Origin: Spirochaetaceae bacterium
Lineage (GTDB): Bacteria > Spirochaetota > Spirochaetia > SZUA-6 > Bin103
NCBI GenBank assembly: GCA_028821475.1
Contig: JAPPGB010000044.1
Location: 1 to 34,448, forward strand
Direction: 5' to 3'
Length of the DNA: 34,448 bases
Shown here: one piece after another, positions 8,240-15,075 of the stretch
How the letters are laid out: each line of letters opens with the position of its first letter
How positions within the stretch are numbered: the stretch's first letter is position 1
Notes under the pieces: model-generated
Seen by the model: the letters and a program-made list of their open reading frames with translations, nothing else
Told to the model about the DNA's origin: nothing
Databases searched by the model: none
Position numbers and translations under genes: made by a program

Positions 8240-8722
8240 ACGTTCACGTTCGGCCTCTTCGGGAGGCGGCTCGTCAAGCTCCCGCGGTGCCGCCGAGCGG
8301 ATGGACCCGCGCCTGAGCGCGTTCGGGTCATCCAGATCGTGGCGCGGTTTCGTGGCATGGCCAGTCCACGGTTCAGCGTGTTCCTGACCGACGCCCGCAG
8401 ATGGGCCGCCGTTCTCCATCAGACGCGTCATGGGGAGCGCTCCCGGGCACGGCACAGGCGAGAGTCCCCGGTGCGAGTGCCGCCACGGTCGCGGCTCGGT
8501 TCGGCGGCAGGGCCGGTGAGCGACGCCAGACGCCGACCACTGCTACCCGAGCGGAGGTCGCCGGGCTCACGGAGCGGCGTCACTGCCGGCTCTCCCAGGC
8601 ACGGAGCCTGGCTCGCCCGCGGCGAAACACCGGCCTTCGAGGAGCGCTCTCGGTGCGAAGCCTGTATTCGCGACGGACGGGCCGTGCGCCGGAGGGGGCG
8701 CCGCCCCACGGTGGCGGCGCGG
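8240..8722. other. Gene-poor interval with structured sequence
   Basis: I see no convincing gene between the alkyltransferase-like gene and purM (both minus strand). On the plus strand about 8436-8550 there is a block resembling a degenerate cobalamin riboswitch: CCCCGGTGCGAGTGCC, then CCGCCACGGTCGCGG, then about 40 bases later CGACGCCAGACGCCGACC. No plus-strand gene follows, so it would be a relic or a chance match. Near the purM end there is a perfect hairpin (CCAGGC-ACGGA-GCCTGG, 8595-8611), and 8703-8713 is a GGGGCG/CGCCCC-rich palindrome just beyond the purM stop that could help end its transcript. Confidence 0.4.
8611..8650 (-). repeat. Possible third copy of the stop-associated repeat
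   Basis: On the minus strand this stretch reads GCCGGTGTTTCGCC followed by GCGGGC. It shares the core of the repeat at 224-271 (GCCGGTGTTTCGCCACGGGC) with one mismatch across about 20 bases; the arms differ. It lies some 75 bases past the purM stop. The orientation relative to the neighbouring gene is opposite to that of copies A and B. Confidence 0.3.
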
Positions 8723-9769
8723 TCATCGGAAGGCCGGCCAGCGCAGGGCGCCGCGAAAGGCGACGCGTTCGCCGGGCGCGTCGGCGGCCACGATCCGGCC
8801 CACCGGGTAGCAGGCCACGCGGGCGGCGCCGGCTGCCGAGCGCACCTCGCCCTCGCTGCCGGCGGCGACCACGGCGAGCATGCCGGCGCCGCAGTTGAAC
8901 ACGCGCAGCATCTCGCTGTCGGGCAGCGATCCGGCGGCGCGCAGCACGGCGAAGATCTCCGGCACCACGAGGCGCGACAGGTCGATCTCGGCGGCCGTGC
9001 CGGGCGGCAGCACGCGGCTCAGGTTGGCGGCGATGCCGCCGCCGGTGATGTGCGCGAGGCCGTGCAGGTTGTCGCTGGCCAGGCAGGGGCGCAGCGCCGG
9101 CAGGTAGCAGCGGTGCGGGACCAGCAGCGCGTCGAGTACGGAACTCTTGCCCAGCGTCCGCCCGGCGAGGGACGGATCCGCGTCCAGCAGCCGGCGTACC
9201 AGCGAGTAGCCGTTGGTGTGCACGCCGCTTGAGGCCAGCGCCAGCACCGTATCGCCGGCGCCGATCCGGCTGCCGTCGATCACCTTGGAGTACTCCACCA
9301 CGCCCACCACGCTCGCGGCCAGCACGTAGGTGCCCGGCTCCAGCACGCCCGGCTGCTCGGAGGTCTCGCCGCCGGTCAGGCTGCACTCCTGCGCCCGGCA
9401 CGCCTCGGCCAGCCCGGCCACCAGCGCGGCGACCGCCTCGGGTTGCAGCGAACCGCAGATGATCGCGTCCTGCACCGCGACCGGCGCCGCGCCCATCACC
9501 ACGATGTCGTTGACCAGGTGGTTCACGAGGTCGAAGCACAGCGACCGGTAGGCTCCGTGCGCCACGGCCAGCTTCTGCTTGGTGCCCGGCTCCTCGGTCT
9601 TGAACACGATCACCGGGTGCCGGTACTCGGGAAACGTCGCGTCGATCAGGGTGGCGAACGGACCGACCCCGTTCAGGATGCGCGGATCGCGCGGCGCGAG
9701 CAGCCGTGCCATGTCGCGCTTGGCGGCGTCCGCGGCGGCAATGTCCACCCCCGCCGCGGCGTAGCTCAT
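8723..9769 (-). CDS. purM: Phosphoribosylformylglycinamidine cyclo-ligase (AIR synthetase)
   Basis: A 348-residue PurM that converts FGAM to AIR with ATP, the fifth step of purine synthesis. The start MSYAAAGVDIAAADAAK is classic. PGTKQKLA (near 60), VNDIVVMGAAPV (near 87), LTGGETSEQPG (near 134), SSGVHTNGYSLVR and HITGGGIAANLSRVLP follow in family order. A family difference is FKTEEPGTKQKLA, where most PurM proteins have SGTDGVGTKxxLA. It is the last gene of the minus-strand run purO-tag-nyn-purM, 39 bases after the NYN gene, and shares the purine pathway with purO. Confidence 0.95.
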   Translation of the reverse strand: MSYAAAGVDIAAADAAKRDMARLLAPRDPRILNGVGPFATLIDATFPEYRHPVIVFKTEEPGTKQKLAVAHGAYRSLCFDLVNHLVNDIVVMGAAPVAVQDAIICGSLQPEAVAALVAGLAEACRAQECSLTGGETSEQPGVLEPGTYVLAASVVGVVEYSKVIDGSRIGAGDTVLALASSGVHTNGYSLVRRLLDADPSLAGRTLGKSSVLDALLVPHRCYLPALRPCLASDNLHGLAHITGGGIAANLSRVLPPGTAAEIDLSRLVVPEIFAVLRAAGSLPDSEMLRVFNCGAGMLAVVAAGSEGEVRSAAGAARVACYPVGRIVAADAPGERVAFRGALRWPAFR

Positions 9770-9808
9770 GCCTGCGCCGGCGGATCCGGCGGCCGACTCG
9801 CTCAGCGG

Positions 9809-10645
9809 TCAGTCCTTGATGCGGACCATGATGCGGTGGCGGATCCGGTCGCGCTTTACCTCGAAGGCGTCCTGCCGCGCGGCGATCACCTTGACCAGCT
9901 TGGAGGAACCGTAGGTGCGCGGGTCGAACGCCGGATCGAGCTTCTTGAGATTGTTGGCGATCTTGCGCAGGTCCACCCACGCCGACTCCTGGTCCACCAT
10001 CTCGTGCGCCTCGGTCACGATGGAGACCAGGTCGGCGTCCTCGAACCCGTTGCTTTCGTTCGCTGCCGTCGTTTCGGCGCTGCCTGCACCGTTGCCGGAA
10101 CCGTCGGTACTGCCTGCCCCGGCGGCGGACCCGGCGCCATCGCCGCTGCGGCCATCCCGGCGCCGGGAACGCCGCCGCCGGCTGTCGCTCTCGTAGCTCT
10201 TCATGATGTTCTCGACGTAGCGGAATTCGTTGCAGGCGTTCACGAACGGCTTCGGCGTGTGGTGCTTGCCGATCCCGATCACCTCCATCCCGGCCTCGCG
10301 CAGGCGGATTGCCAGTTTCGTGTAGTCGCTGTCGCTCGATACGATGATGAACCCTCCGACGTGGTTGCTGTACAGTATGTCCATCGCATCGATGATCATC
10401 GCCGAGTCGGTAGCGTTCTTGCCCACCGTGTTGCTGAACTGCTGCACCGGCTGGATGGCGTGCACCGGCAGCTTCTTCTTCCAGGATTCGAGTTGCGTGG
10501 TGGTCCAGTCGCCGTAGATGCGGCGAATGGTCACGACGCCGAATTTCACGACTTCCTTCATGACGTGTTCGATTTGCGATGCCTGCGCGTTGTCGCCGTC
10601 GATCAGGACGGCCAGACGCCGCTCGGCAGTTGTGCTGGTACTCAT
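9809..10645 (-). CDS. NYN-domain nuclease with C-terminal LOTUS/OST-HTH domain
   Basis: A 278-residue protein with two domains. Residues 10-150 form a NYN (LabA/DUF88-type, PIN-like) domain: the acidic metal-site residues are visible in VLIDGDNA (Asp16, Asp18), NATDSAMIIDAMD (Asp80) and SSDSDYTKLA (Asp105, Asp107). A basic Arg-rich patch and a Gly/Ser/Ala linker (about 155-200) lead to a winged-helix of the OST-HTH/LOTUS type (about 205-278). NYN domains are RNA-cutting nucleases, and LOTUS domains bind RNA. The target is unknown. AGAGGA precedes the ATG at 10643-10645, which overlaps the tag stop (ATGA), so the two genes are translationally coupled. Confidence 0.88.
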   Translation of the reverse strand: MSTSTTAERRLAVLIDGDNAQASQIEHVMKEVVKFGVVTIRRIYGDWTTTQLESWKKKLPVHAIQPVQQFSNTVGKNATDSAMIIDAMDILYSNHVGGFIIVSSDSDYTKLAIRLREAGMEVIGIGKHHTPKPFVNACNEFRYVENIMKSYESDSRRRRSRRRDGRSGDGAGSAAGAGSTDGSGNGAGSAETTAANESNGFEDADLVSIVTEAHEMVDQESAWVDLRKIANNLKKLDPAFDPRTYGSSKLVKVIAARQDAFEVKRDRIRHRIMVRIKD

Positions 10646-11352
10646 GTGTTCCTCTTGTTGGTTGAGACTCGCGCCCTCTCGTGGGGCGCGGCGCTGCGCC
10701 GGTCCGCATCGGAGCGGGCGGTTGATGGGGAGGGCCCGGCCGGCGCGCCGGGGTGCGATGCCGGGCGGTTCCCGGCTGCTGCGGCAAGTTCGACGAAGCG
10801 GAAGCAATCGCGCAGGTGGTCGTTTACCAAGCCCACCGCTTGCAGGTGCGAGTATACGATTGTCGGGCCGACGAAGCGAAATCCGCGCGCCTTGAGGTCC
10901 CGGCTCACGCGCTGCGACAACCCGGTCTGCGCGGGAACCTCGTCCTCGCCGCGCCAGCCGCCCACTACCGGCGCCCCGTCGACGAAGCGCCACAGGTAGG
11001 CGCTGAAGCTGCCGAACTGTTCCTGTACGGCCAGAAAGGCGCGCGCGTTGGCGATCGACGCGTCGATCTTGAGCCGGTTGCGCACGATTTCCCGGTTCTG
11101 AAGCAGGGCTGCGCGTTCGGCGGCGCCGAAGCGGGCCACGCGCGTGACCGCGAAGTCGTAGTAGGCGCGGCGGTAGCCGGCGCGCTTGTGCAGAATGGTA
11201 CGCCAGCTCAGGCCCGCCTGCGCCCCTTCCAGGGTCAGGAACTCGAACTGGAGGCGGTCGTCGTCCCACACCGGCGTGCCCCACTCGCAGTCGTGATAGG
11301 CCTGCATCAATGCATCGCCCGCGCACCAGGGGCAGCGCCTCGGCTCGCCCAT
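10642..11352 (-). CDS. tag: DNA-3-methyladenine glycosylase I
   Basis: A 236-residue base-excision repair enzyme that removes 3-methyladenine. It has the family start RCPWCAGDALMQAYHDCEWG, the FEFLTLEGAQAGLSWRTIL segment and FVGPTIVYSHLQAVGLVNDH near the C-terminus, where Tag has its conserved His and zinc ligands (Cys4-type, His17 and later His/Cys residues). About 35 Ala/Pro/Arg-rich residues follow the usual end at RFVELAAAAG, making the protein longer than the usual 185-200 residues. Its stop overlaps the NYN gene start. Together with the alkyltransferase-like protein nearby it gives two alkylation-damage repair genes in 4 kb. Confidence 0.93.
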   Translation of the reverse strand: MGEPRRCPWCAGDALMQAYHDCEWGTPVWDDDRLQFEFLTLEGAQAGLSWRTILHKRAGYRRAYYDFAVTRVARFGAAERAALLQNREIVRNRLKIDASIANARAFLAVQEQFGSFSAYLWRFVDGAPVVGGWRGEDEVPAQTGLSQRVSRDLKARGFRFVGPTIVYSHLQAVGLVNDHLRDCFRFVELAAAAGNRPASHPGAPAGPSPSTARSDADRRSAAPHERARVSTNKRNT

Positions 11353-11432
11353 CAGGCGCCTCCCCCGTCGCCGCGGTCGCGGCCGACCGGCGCATGGGTC
11401 GGGCGCCGGCGACAGCGGACCGGGCGCGCCGG

Positions 11433-12206
11433 TCACGATCCGTTCTCCCCGCCGCCGCGGTTGCGGTTGATCAGCTCGATGCGCACCGCGCCGCCGGCGC
11501 GGTCGATGAACTTCGCGGCCGCGGACACCCGGTTGTCGCGGTCGAGCAGGTCCCACAGCTCCGCCACGGCCCGGCGCGGGTCCGAGGCCACCGGCAGCGG
11601 AAACGGCTCGCCGGCGAACGGCGGCAGCGGTATGCCGTCCCCCTCGTAGGTGGTGATGCAGTACCCCCAGCCGGGGCGCACGCCGCGGTACCTGAAGTGC
11701 TGGTGGCTGGTGTGCGGCGGCGCGCCGCCGGCCGTCTTCACGATCGCCAGCTCGCAGCACTGCACGCCCCCCGAGCCGCCCACGGTCAGCGCGCCGGCGA
11801 TGCGCGCCGTGTAGTGGGGGGCGTCCGGTTCCACGTCGCGGCGCGAGAACGCGGCGCTGAACGACTCGCCACCGGCCAGGCCCGCGGCGATCGTGTCGGT
11901 CTGGTCGCCGTTGCCCACCACGTGCGTGACGCGTCCGTCGCCGTGCCGCACGGCGCACAGCGCCCGGTACAGCAGCAGGCTCGGGTCGCCGCGCTGCACT
12001 CCCGCCGCGGCGTCGGCAACCACCACCCGCACGCTGCCGTCCGGCTCGCGCACCAGGCGCCGGTTGCGGCTTCCCGCGCTGCGCCCCATGGTCCAGTAGA
12101 GTTGCACGCCGGCCGCGCCGTCGGCCGTGCAGCCGACCACCAGCCCGCGTCCCGGATAGCCGGTGCGCCGCAGCCAGCCGCGATCCTTGCATACCGGCCC
12201 TACCAT
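11433..12206 (-). CDS. purO: IMP cyclohydrolase, archaeal PurO-like
   Basis: A 257-residue protein of the PurO-type IMP cyclohydrolase family (distinct from the bacterial PurH), which closes FAICAR to IMP, the last step of purine synthesis. Family marks are YPGRGLVVGC, then YWTMGRSAGSRNRRL (the MGRSxxSRNR motif), VGNGDQTDTI and the late PRRAVAELWDLLD/NRVSAAAKFIDR segments. The family is best known from archaea, with scattered bacterial members; bacterial ones commonly act beside a stand-alone formyltransferase. It heads the minus-strand run that ends with purM, so the pathway context agrees. The ATG at 12204-12206 starts 62 bases from the divergent folC. Confidence 0.85.
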   Translation of the reverse strand: MVGPVCKDRGWLRRTGYPGRGLVVGCTADGAAGVQLYWTMGRSAGSRNRRLVREPDGSVRVVVADAAAGVQRGDPSLLLYRALCAVRHGDGRVTHVVGNGDQTDTIAAGLAGGESFSAAFSRRDVEPDAPHYTARIAGALTVGGSGGVQCCELAIVKTAGGAPPHTSHQHFRYRGVRPGWGYCITTYEGDGIPLPPFAGEPFPLPVASDPRRAVAELWDLLDRDNRVSAAAKFIDRAGGAVRIELINRNRGGGENGS

Positions 12207-12268
12207 GGCTCGCCGCCCGGCGCGGAGCGCCCTTTACAGCCGATTCGGCGCGCGTCTACGATCCTGCC

Positions 12269-13726
12269 GTGGCGCGTGGCGGGGCCTTCGAGGCGGCGGT
12301 TGAACGACTGATGGGGCTGACCGATCTGCGCCGGCCCGCGCCGCCGGGGGAGCGCCACCACTACCGCGCGCAGCGCATGCGCGCCTTGCTGCGCCAACTG
12401 CACGACCCTCACCTGGCGGTGCCCACGATCCACGTCGCCGGCACCAACGGCAAGGGCTCCACCGCCGCCATGCTCGCCGCCATGCTGCACGGCGCCGGAC
12501 TGCGTGTCGGTCTGTTCACCTCTCCTCACCTGCACTCGGTGGTCGAGCGCATCCGCATCGGGCCGGACCCGGTCACCCGCGAGCAGTTCGCCGGCCTGTT
12601 CGCGCGCGTCTGGCAGGCGGCGCAGGCGGTCGCGCGCGATCCTGCGCTGCCCGGCGAGCGCGGCGCCGTGACCACGCTGGAGGTGCTGACGGCCATGGCG
12701 TTCCACTTCTTCCGCGAAACGGGAGCGGCATACCAGGTCGTGGAGGCGTTCGTCGGCGGACGCCATGACACCACCAATATCGTGCAACCCGTGCTGTCGG
12801 TCATTACCAATATCAGCCGCGATCACGTGCCCGCTCTCGGCACCACCCTGCGCGAGATCGCCCACGCCAAGGCAGGCATCATCAAGCCGGGGGTCCCGGT
12901 GGTCGTGGCGCCGCAGCGCCCTGCCGTGCATGCCGTGCTCGCGCGCGAGGCGACCACCCTCGGTTCACCGCTGGCGGCGGTTGCACGCCCGGCGCAGCCG
13001 ACGCAAGCCCCCGCCCTGGAGGACTCCCATCAGGACCTGTGCTGGCGCGGCCGCCACGGCAAGTACCGGGTTGCGCTGCCGTTGCGCGGCCTCGCGCAGC
13101 GCGAGAACGCGGCCGTCGCCATCACGGCGGCGGAGCGGCTCATCGACCAGGGCGCTCCGTTGTCCGCCGACGCGATGTGCCGCGGTCTGGGAGGCGTCAC
13201 CTGGCCGGGCCGGCTCGAGCTGGTGTGCCGCGGCCCGGTCCCGGTGCTGGTCGACGGCGCCCATTGCGCACGCGCCATGGATTGCCTGGTCGCCGAATTG
13301 CGCCGGCTGTGGACCGACACGGGCGCACGCTCCCCAACGGCGGAAATCCTGGCAGCGAGTGCACCGGAGTCGTCTGCCGGGAGCGGCACTCGGACCGGCA
13401 GGAGGGTGACGGCGCTGGTAGGCGCCCAGCGCGGACACCAGGCCGTCGCCACGCTCCGCCGCCTGCACGCACTTGCAGATTCCGTCGTGGCCGTGCAGAC
13501 GCGCCACCCGCGCTCGCTGCCCGCCGAGGAGTTGGCGGCAACCCTGCGGGCCGCCGGAATTCCGGCCAGTGCCGGAGCGCATTCGGTGGGCGGCACGGTG
13601 CGCCGGCTCATGGCCACCGCCCGCGCGGACACCCTCCTGCTCGCAACCGGCTCGTTGTCGGTTGCGGCCGAGGTTCGCGAGGAACTGCTAGCCGGGATAC
13701 GGGTGGACCACTACCCGGAAACGTGA
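12269..13726 (+). CDS. folC: Folylpolyglutamate synthase / dihydrofolate synthase (divergent)
   Basis: A 485-residue Mur-ligase-type enzyme that adds glutamate to (dihydro)folates. The ATP loop is VAGTNGKGSTAA (56-67). TSPHLHSVVERIRI, EAFVGGRHDTTNI, TNISRDHVPALGTTLREIAHAKAGIIKPG and QRENAAVAI follow in the usual order. Departures from the consensus are AHAKAGII (usually AxEKAGII) and VDGAHCARAM where the family has LDGAHNPxA, so the Asn that normally follows the His is Cys. An Ala/Ser/Gly-rich insertion lies near residues 350-375. The GTG at 12269 is the only start ahead of the conserved region. It converges on the histone gene. Confidence 0.88.
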   Translation: MARGGAFEAAVERLMGLTDLRRPAPPGERHHYRAQRMRALLRQLHDPHLAVPTIHVAGTNGKGSTAAMLAAMLHGAGLRVGLFTSPHLHSVVERIRIGPDPVTREQFAGLFARVWQAAQAVARDPALPGERGAVTTLEVLTAMAFHFFRETGAAYQVVEAFVGGRHDTTNIVQPVLSVITNISRDHVPALGTTLREIAHAKAGIIKPGVPVVVAPQRPAVHAVLAREATTLGSPLAAVARPAQPTQAPALEDSHQDLCWRGRHGKYRVALPLRGLAQRENAAVAITAAERLIDQGAPLSADAMCRGLGGVTWPGRLELVCRGPVPVLVDGAHCARAMDCLVAELRRLWTDTGARSPTAEILAASAPESSAGSGTRTGRRVTALVGAQRGHQAVATLRRLHALADSVVAVQTRHPRSLPAEELAATLRAAGIPASAGAHSVGGTVRRLMATARADTLLLATGSLSVAAEVREELLAGIRVDHYPET

Positions 13727-13762
13727 AGGAAGCGTGCGTCGTGGGGACGGATCAGGTCGCGA

Positions 13763-13945
13763 TCAGGTGACGTCGGTGCCGCGGACGGTCTTGCGCTTGG
13801 CGGCGCGCGCGCTTTCCATCGCTTCGTCGCACACCGCGCGCACCTTGTCCGACAGCGCTTCTGCGACCGACGCGGCTGTGTTCATACCGCCCTTCTCCTT
13901 GATGTAGTTCTTGACCTTGGAAGTAACGATCAGAATGTCAGCCAT
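13763..13945 (-). CDS. Bacterial single-domain histone
   Basis: A 60-residue protein with a complete histone-fold pattern: the start MADILIVTSKVKNYIKEKGG, then MNTAASVAEALSDKVRAVCDEAMESARAAKRKTVRGTDV. It matches the bacterial histone type described in Bdellovibrio (HBb, Bd0055) and Leptospira: helix 1 with KVKNYIKE, the long helix 2 ending in basic residues, and the RKTV loop followed by a short helix 3. These proteins dimerise and bind DNA; the Bdellovibrio one bends or coats DNA. A strong AGGAGG lies 11 bases before the ATG at 13943-13945, suggesting abundant production. It converges on folC, and the next gene upstream (K+ channel) ends 129 bases away, so it is probably transcribed alone. 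Confidence 0.85.
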   Translation of the reverse strand: MADILIVTSKVKNYIKEKGGMNTAASVAEALSDKVRAVCDEAMESARAAKRKTVRGTDVT

Positions 13946-14074
13946 TGAACCAGGCCTCCTGTGTCAAGTGTGGCGTCCGTCACCCGCAACTGCGGGCGCG
14001 GCCAACGGCGGCACTATACAGGATAGCTCGGCCCGCGTCAGCAGGCGGCAGGATACTGGGGATATTGGCGTGGC

Positions 14075-14896
14075 TCACCGCTCTTGCAGTGCGTGTCCGC
14101 AGTGCCGGCAGTAGCCGGCGTCGGGTTGATGACCCGATCGTCCGCACGCCCGGCAGTGGCGCCGGTCGCGTACGCGAAACGTCTGCGACACTACCTCCGC
14201 GGTGACCAGGCCGGTCGGGACCGCGATGATCCCATAGCCCATCACCATGATGATCGCGGCCAGGACTTGCCCGAGCCCGGTACGGGGCGTCAAGTCGCCA
14301 TACCCGACCGTGGTGAGGGTCACGATGGTCCAGTACATGCTGCGCGGGATGCTGGTAAAGCCGTGCTCTTCCCCCTCGATGACGTAGATCAGCGAGCCGA
14401 GAATCACCGCCATGATAAGCACCGCGAACAGGAACACGGTGATCTTGCGGCGGCTGGCGCGCAGCGCGTCCAGGATGACCACGGCTTCTTTCATGTAGGG
14501 CACCAGCTTCAGGACGCGGAACACGCGCAGGACGCGCAGCAGGCGCAGGACCGCCAGGTAGTGCGTGCCCGGCAGCAGCAGGGCGACGAACGCCGGCAGC
14601 ACCGCGAGCAGGTCGATGATTCCGAAGAAGCTGCGCGCATAGTGCAGCGGGCGGCGAACGGTCACCAGCCGCAGGAAGTACTCGGCCATGAACAGGACGG
14701 TAAAGCACCACTCGGCCACGCGCAGCACGGGGCCGAGCAGCGATTCCACCGGGCGTGAGCTCTCCAGCAGCACCACCGCCACGCTGGCGATGATGGTGGC
14801 GATGACCGCGATGTCGAAGCCCTTGCCGGCGCGCGAGTCGGAAAGAAAGATGACGCTGCGCAGTCTGGCGCGCCAGCGGAGGGTGCGGCGTCTCAT
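14075..14896 (-). CDS. Voltage-gated potassium channel with zinc-ribbon tail
   Basis: A 273-residue six-transmembrane Kv-type channel. S1-S3 fall at about 27-45, 58-78 and 90-108. S4 (118-135) carries regularly spaced arginines (RLLRVLRVFRVLK). The pore helix and selectivity filter TLTTVGYGD lie at 193-201, and S6 spans about 208-235. The short cytosolic tail contains CRAC (248-251) and CRHC (263-266), a four-Cys pattern like a small zinc ribbon. In bacteria such channels set membrane potential or potassium flux. The zinc ribbon could help tetramer assembly or sense redox/zinc; that role is inference. No partner gene is evident. Confidence 0.9.
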   Translation of the reverse strand: MRRRTLRWRARLRSVIFLSDSRAGKGFDIAVIATIIASVAVVLLESSRPVESLLGPVLRVAEWCFTVLFMAEYFLRLVTVRRPLHYARSFFGIIDLLAVLPAFVALLLPGTHYLAVLRLLRVLRVFRVLKLVPYMKEAVVILDALRASRRKITVFLFAVLIMAVILGSLIYVIEGEEHGFTSIPRSMYWTIVTLTTVGYGDLTPRTGLGQVLAAIIMVMGYGIIAVPTGLVTAEVVSQTFRVRDRRHCRACGRSGHQPDAGYCRHCGHALQER

Positions 14897-15029
14897 GTCC
14901 AGCGTGGGCTCCGTCCGACAGGCGCCCGGGCCATCGGGGATGCCTGGTCCGAGAGAGCCGGCTGGCCGGCGATGCTTGGGAAACGGTGTTCGTCGTCTGC
15001 CATGGCACCGAGTGACCGGACAGACCCAT

Positions 15030-15075
15030 CGCTCGAGTGCAGCCGGTGTGCCGCCACGGGTTGCTAAGCGGTGGC
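15030..15075. repeat. Dispersed stop-codon-associated repeat, copy B
   Basis: This is the second copy of the element at 224-271. It includes the murA TAG stop (15064-15066) and about 34 bases beyond it. Two bases are deleted relative to copy A next to the stop, and the hairpin is weaker because one arm has mismatches, although GCC/GGC and GTG/CAC pairings remain. The placement over the stop codons of unrelated genes (a response regulator and murA) makes simple gene duplication an unlikely explanation. Confidence 0.5.

Noticed and set aside
8580-10787. A long minus-strand frame parallel to purM in another frame
   Set aside because: It overlaps purM and the NYN gene, both clearly coding, and has an Arg/Gln/Gly-rich composition without motifs.
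12200-12931. A 243-codon minus-strand frame inside folC
   Set aside because: It is the antisense shadow of the folC ATP-binding region, which keeps all family motifs.
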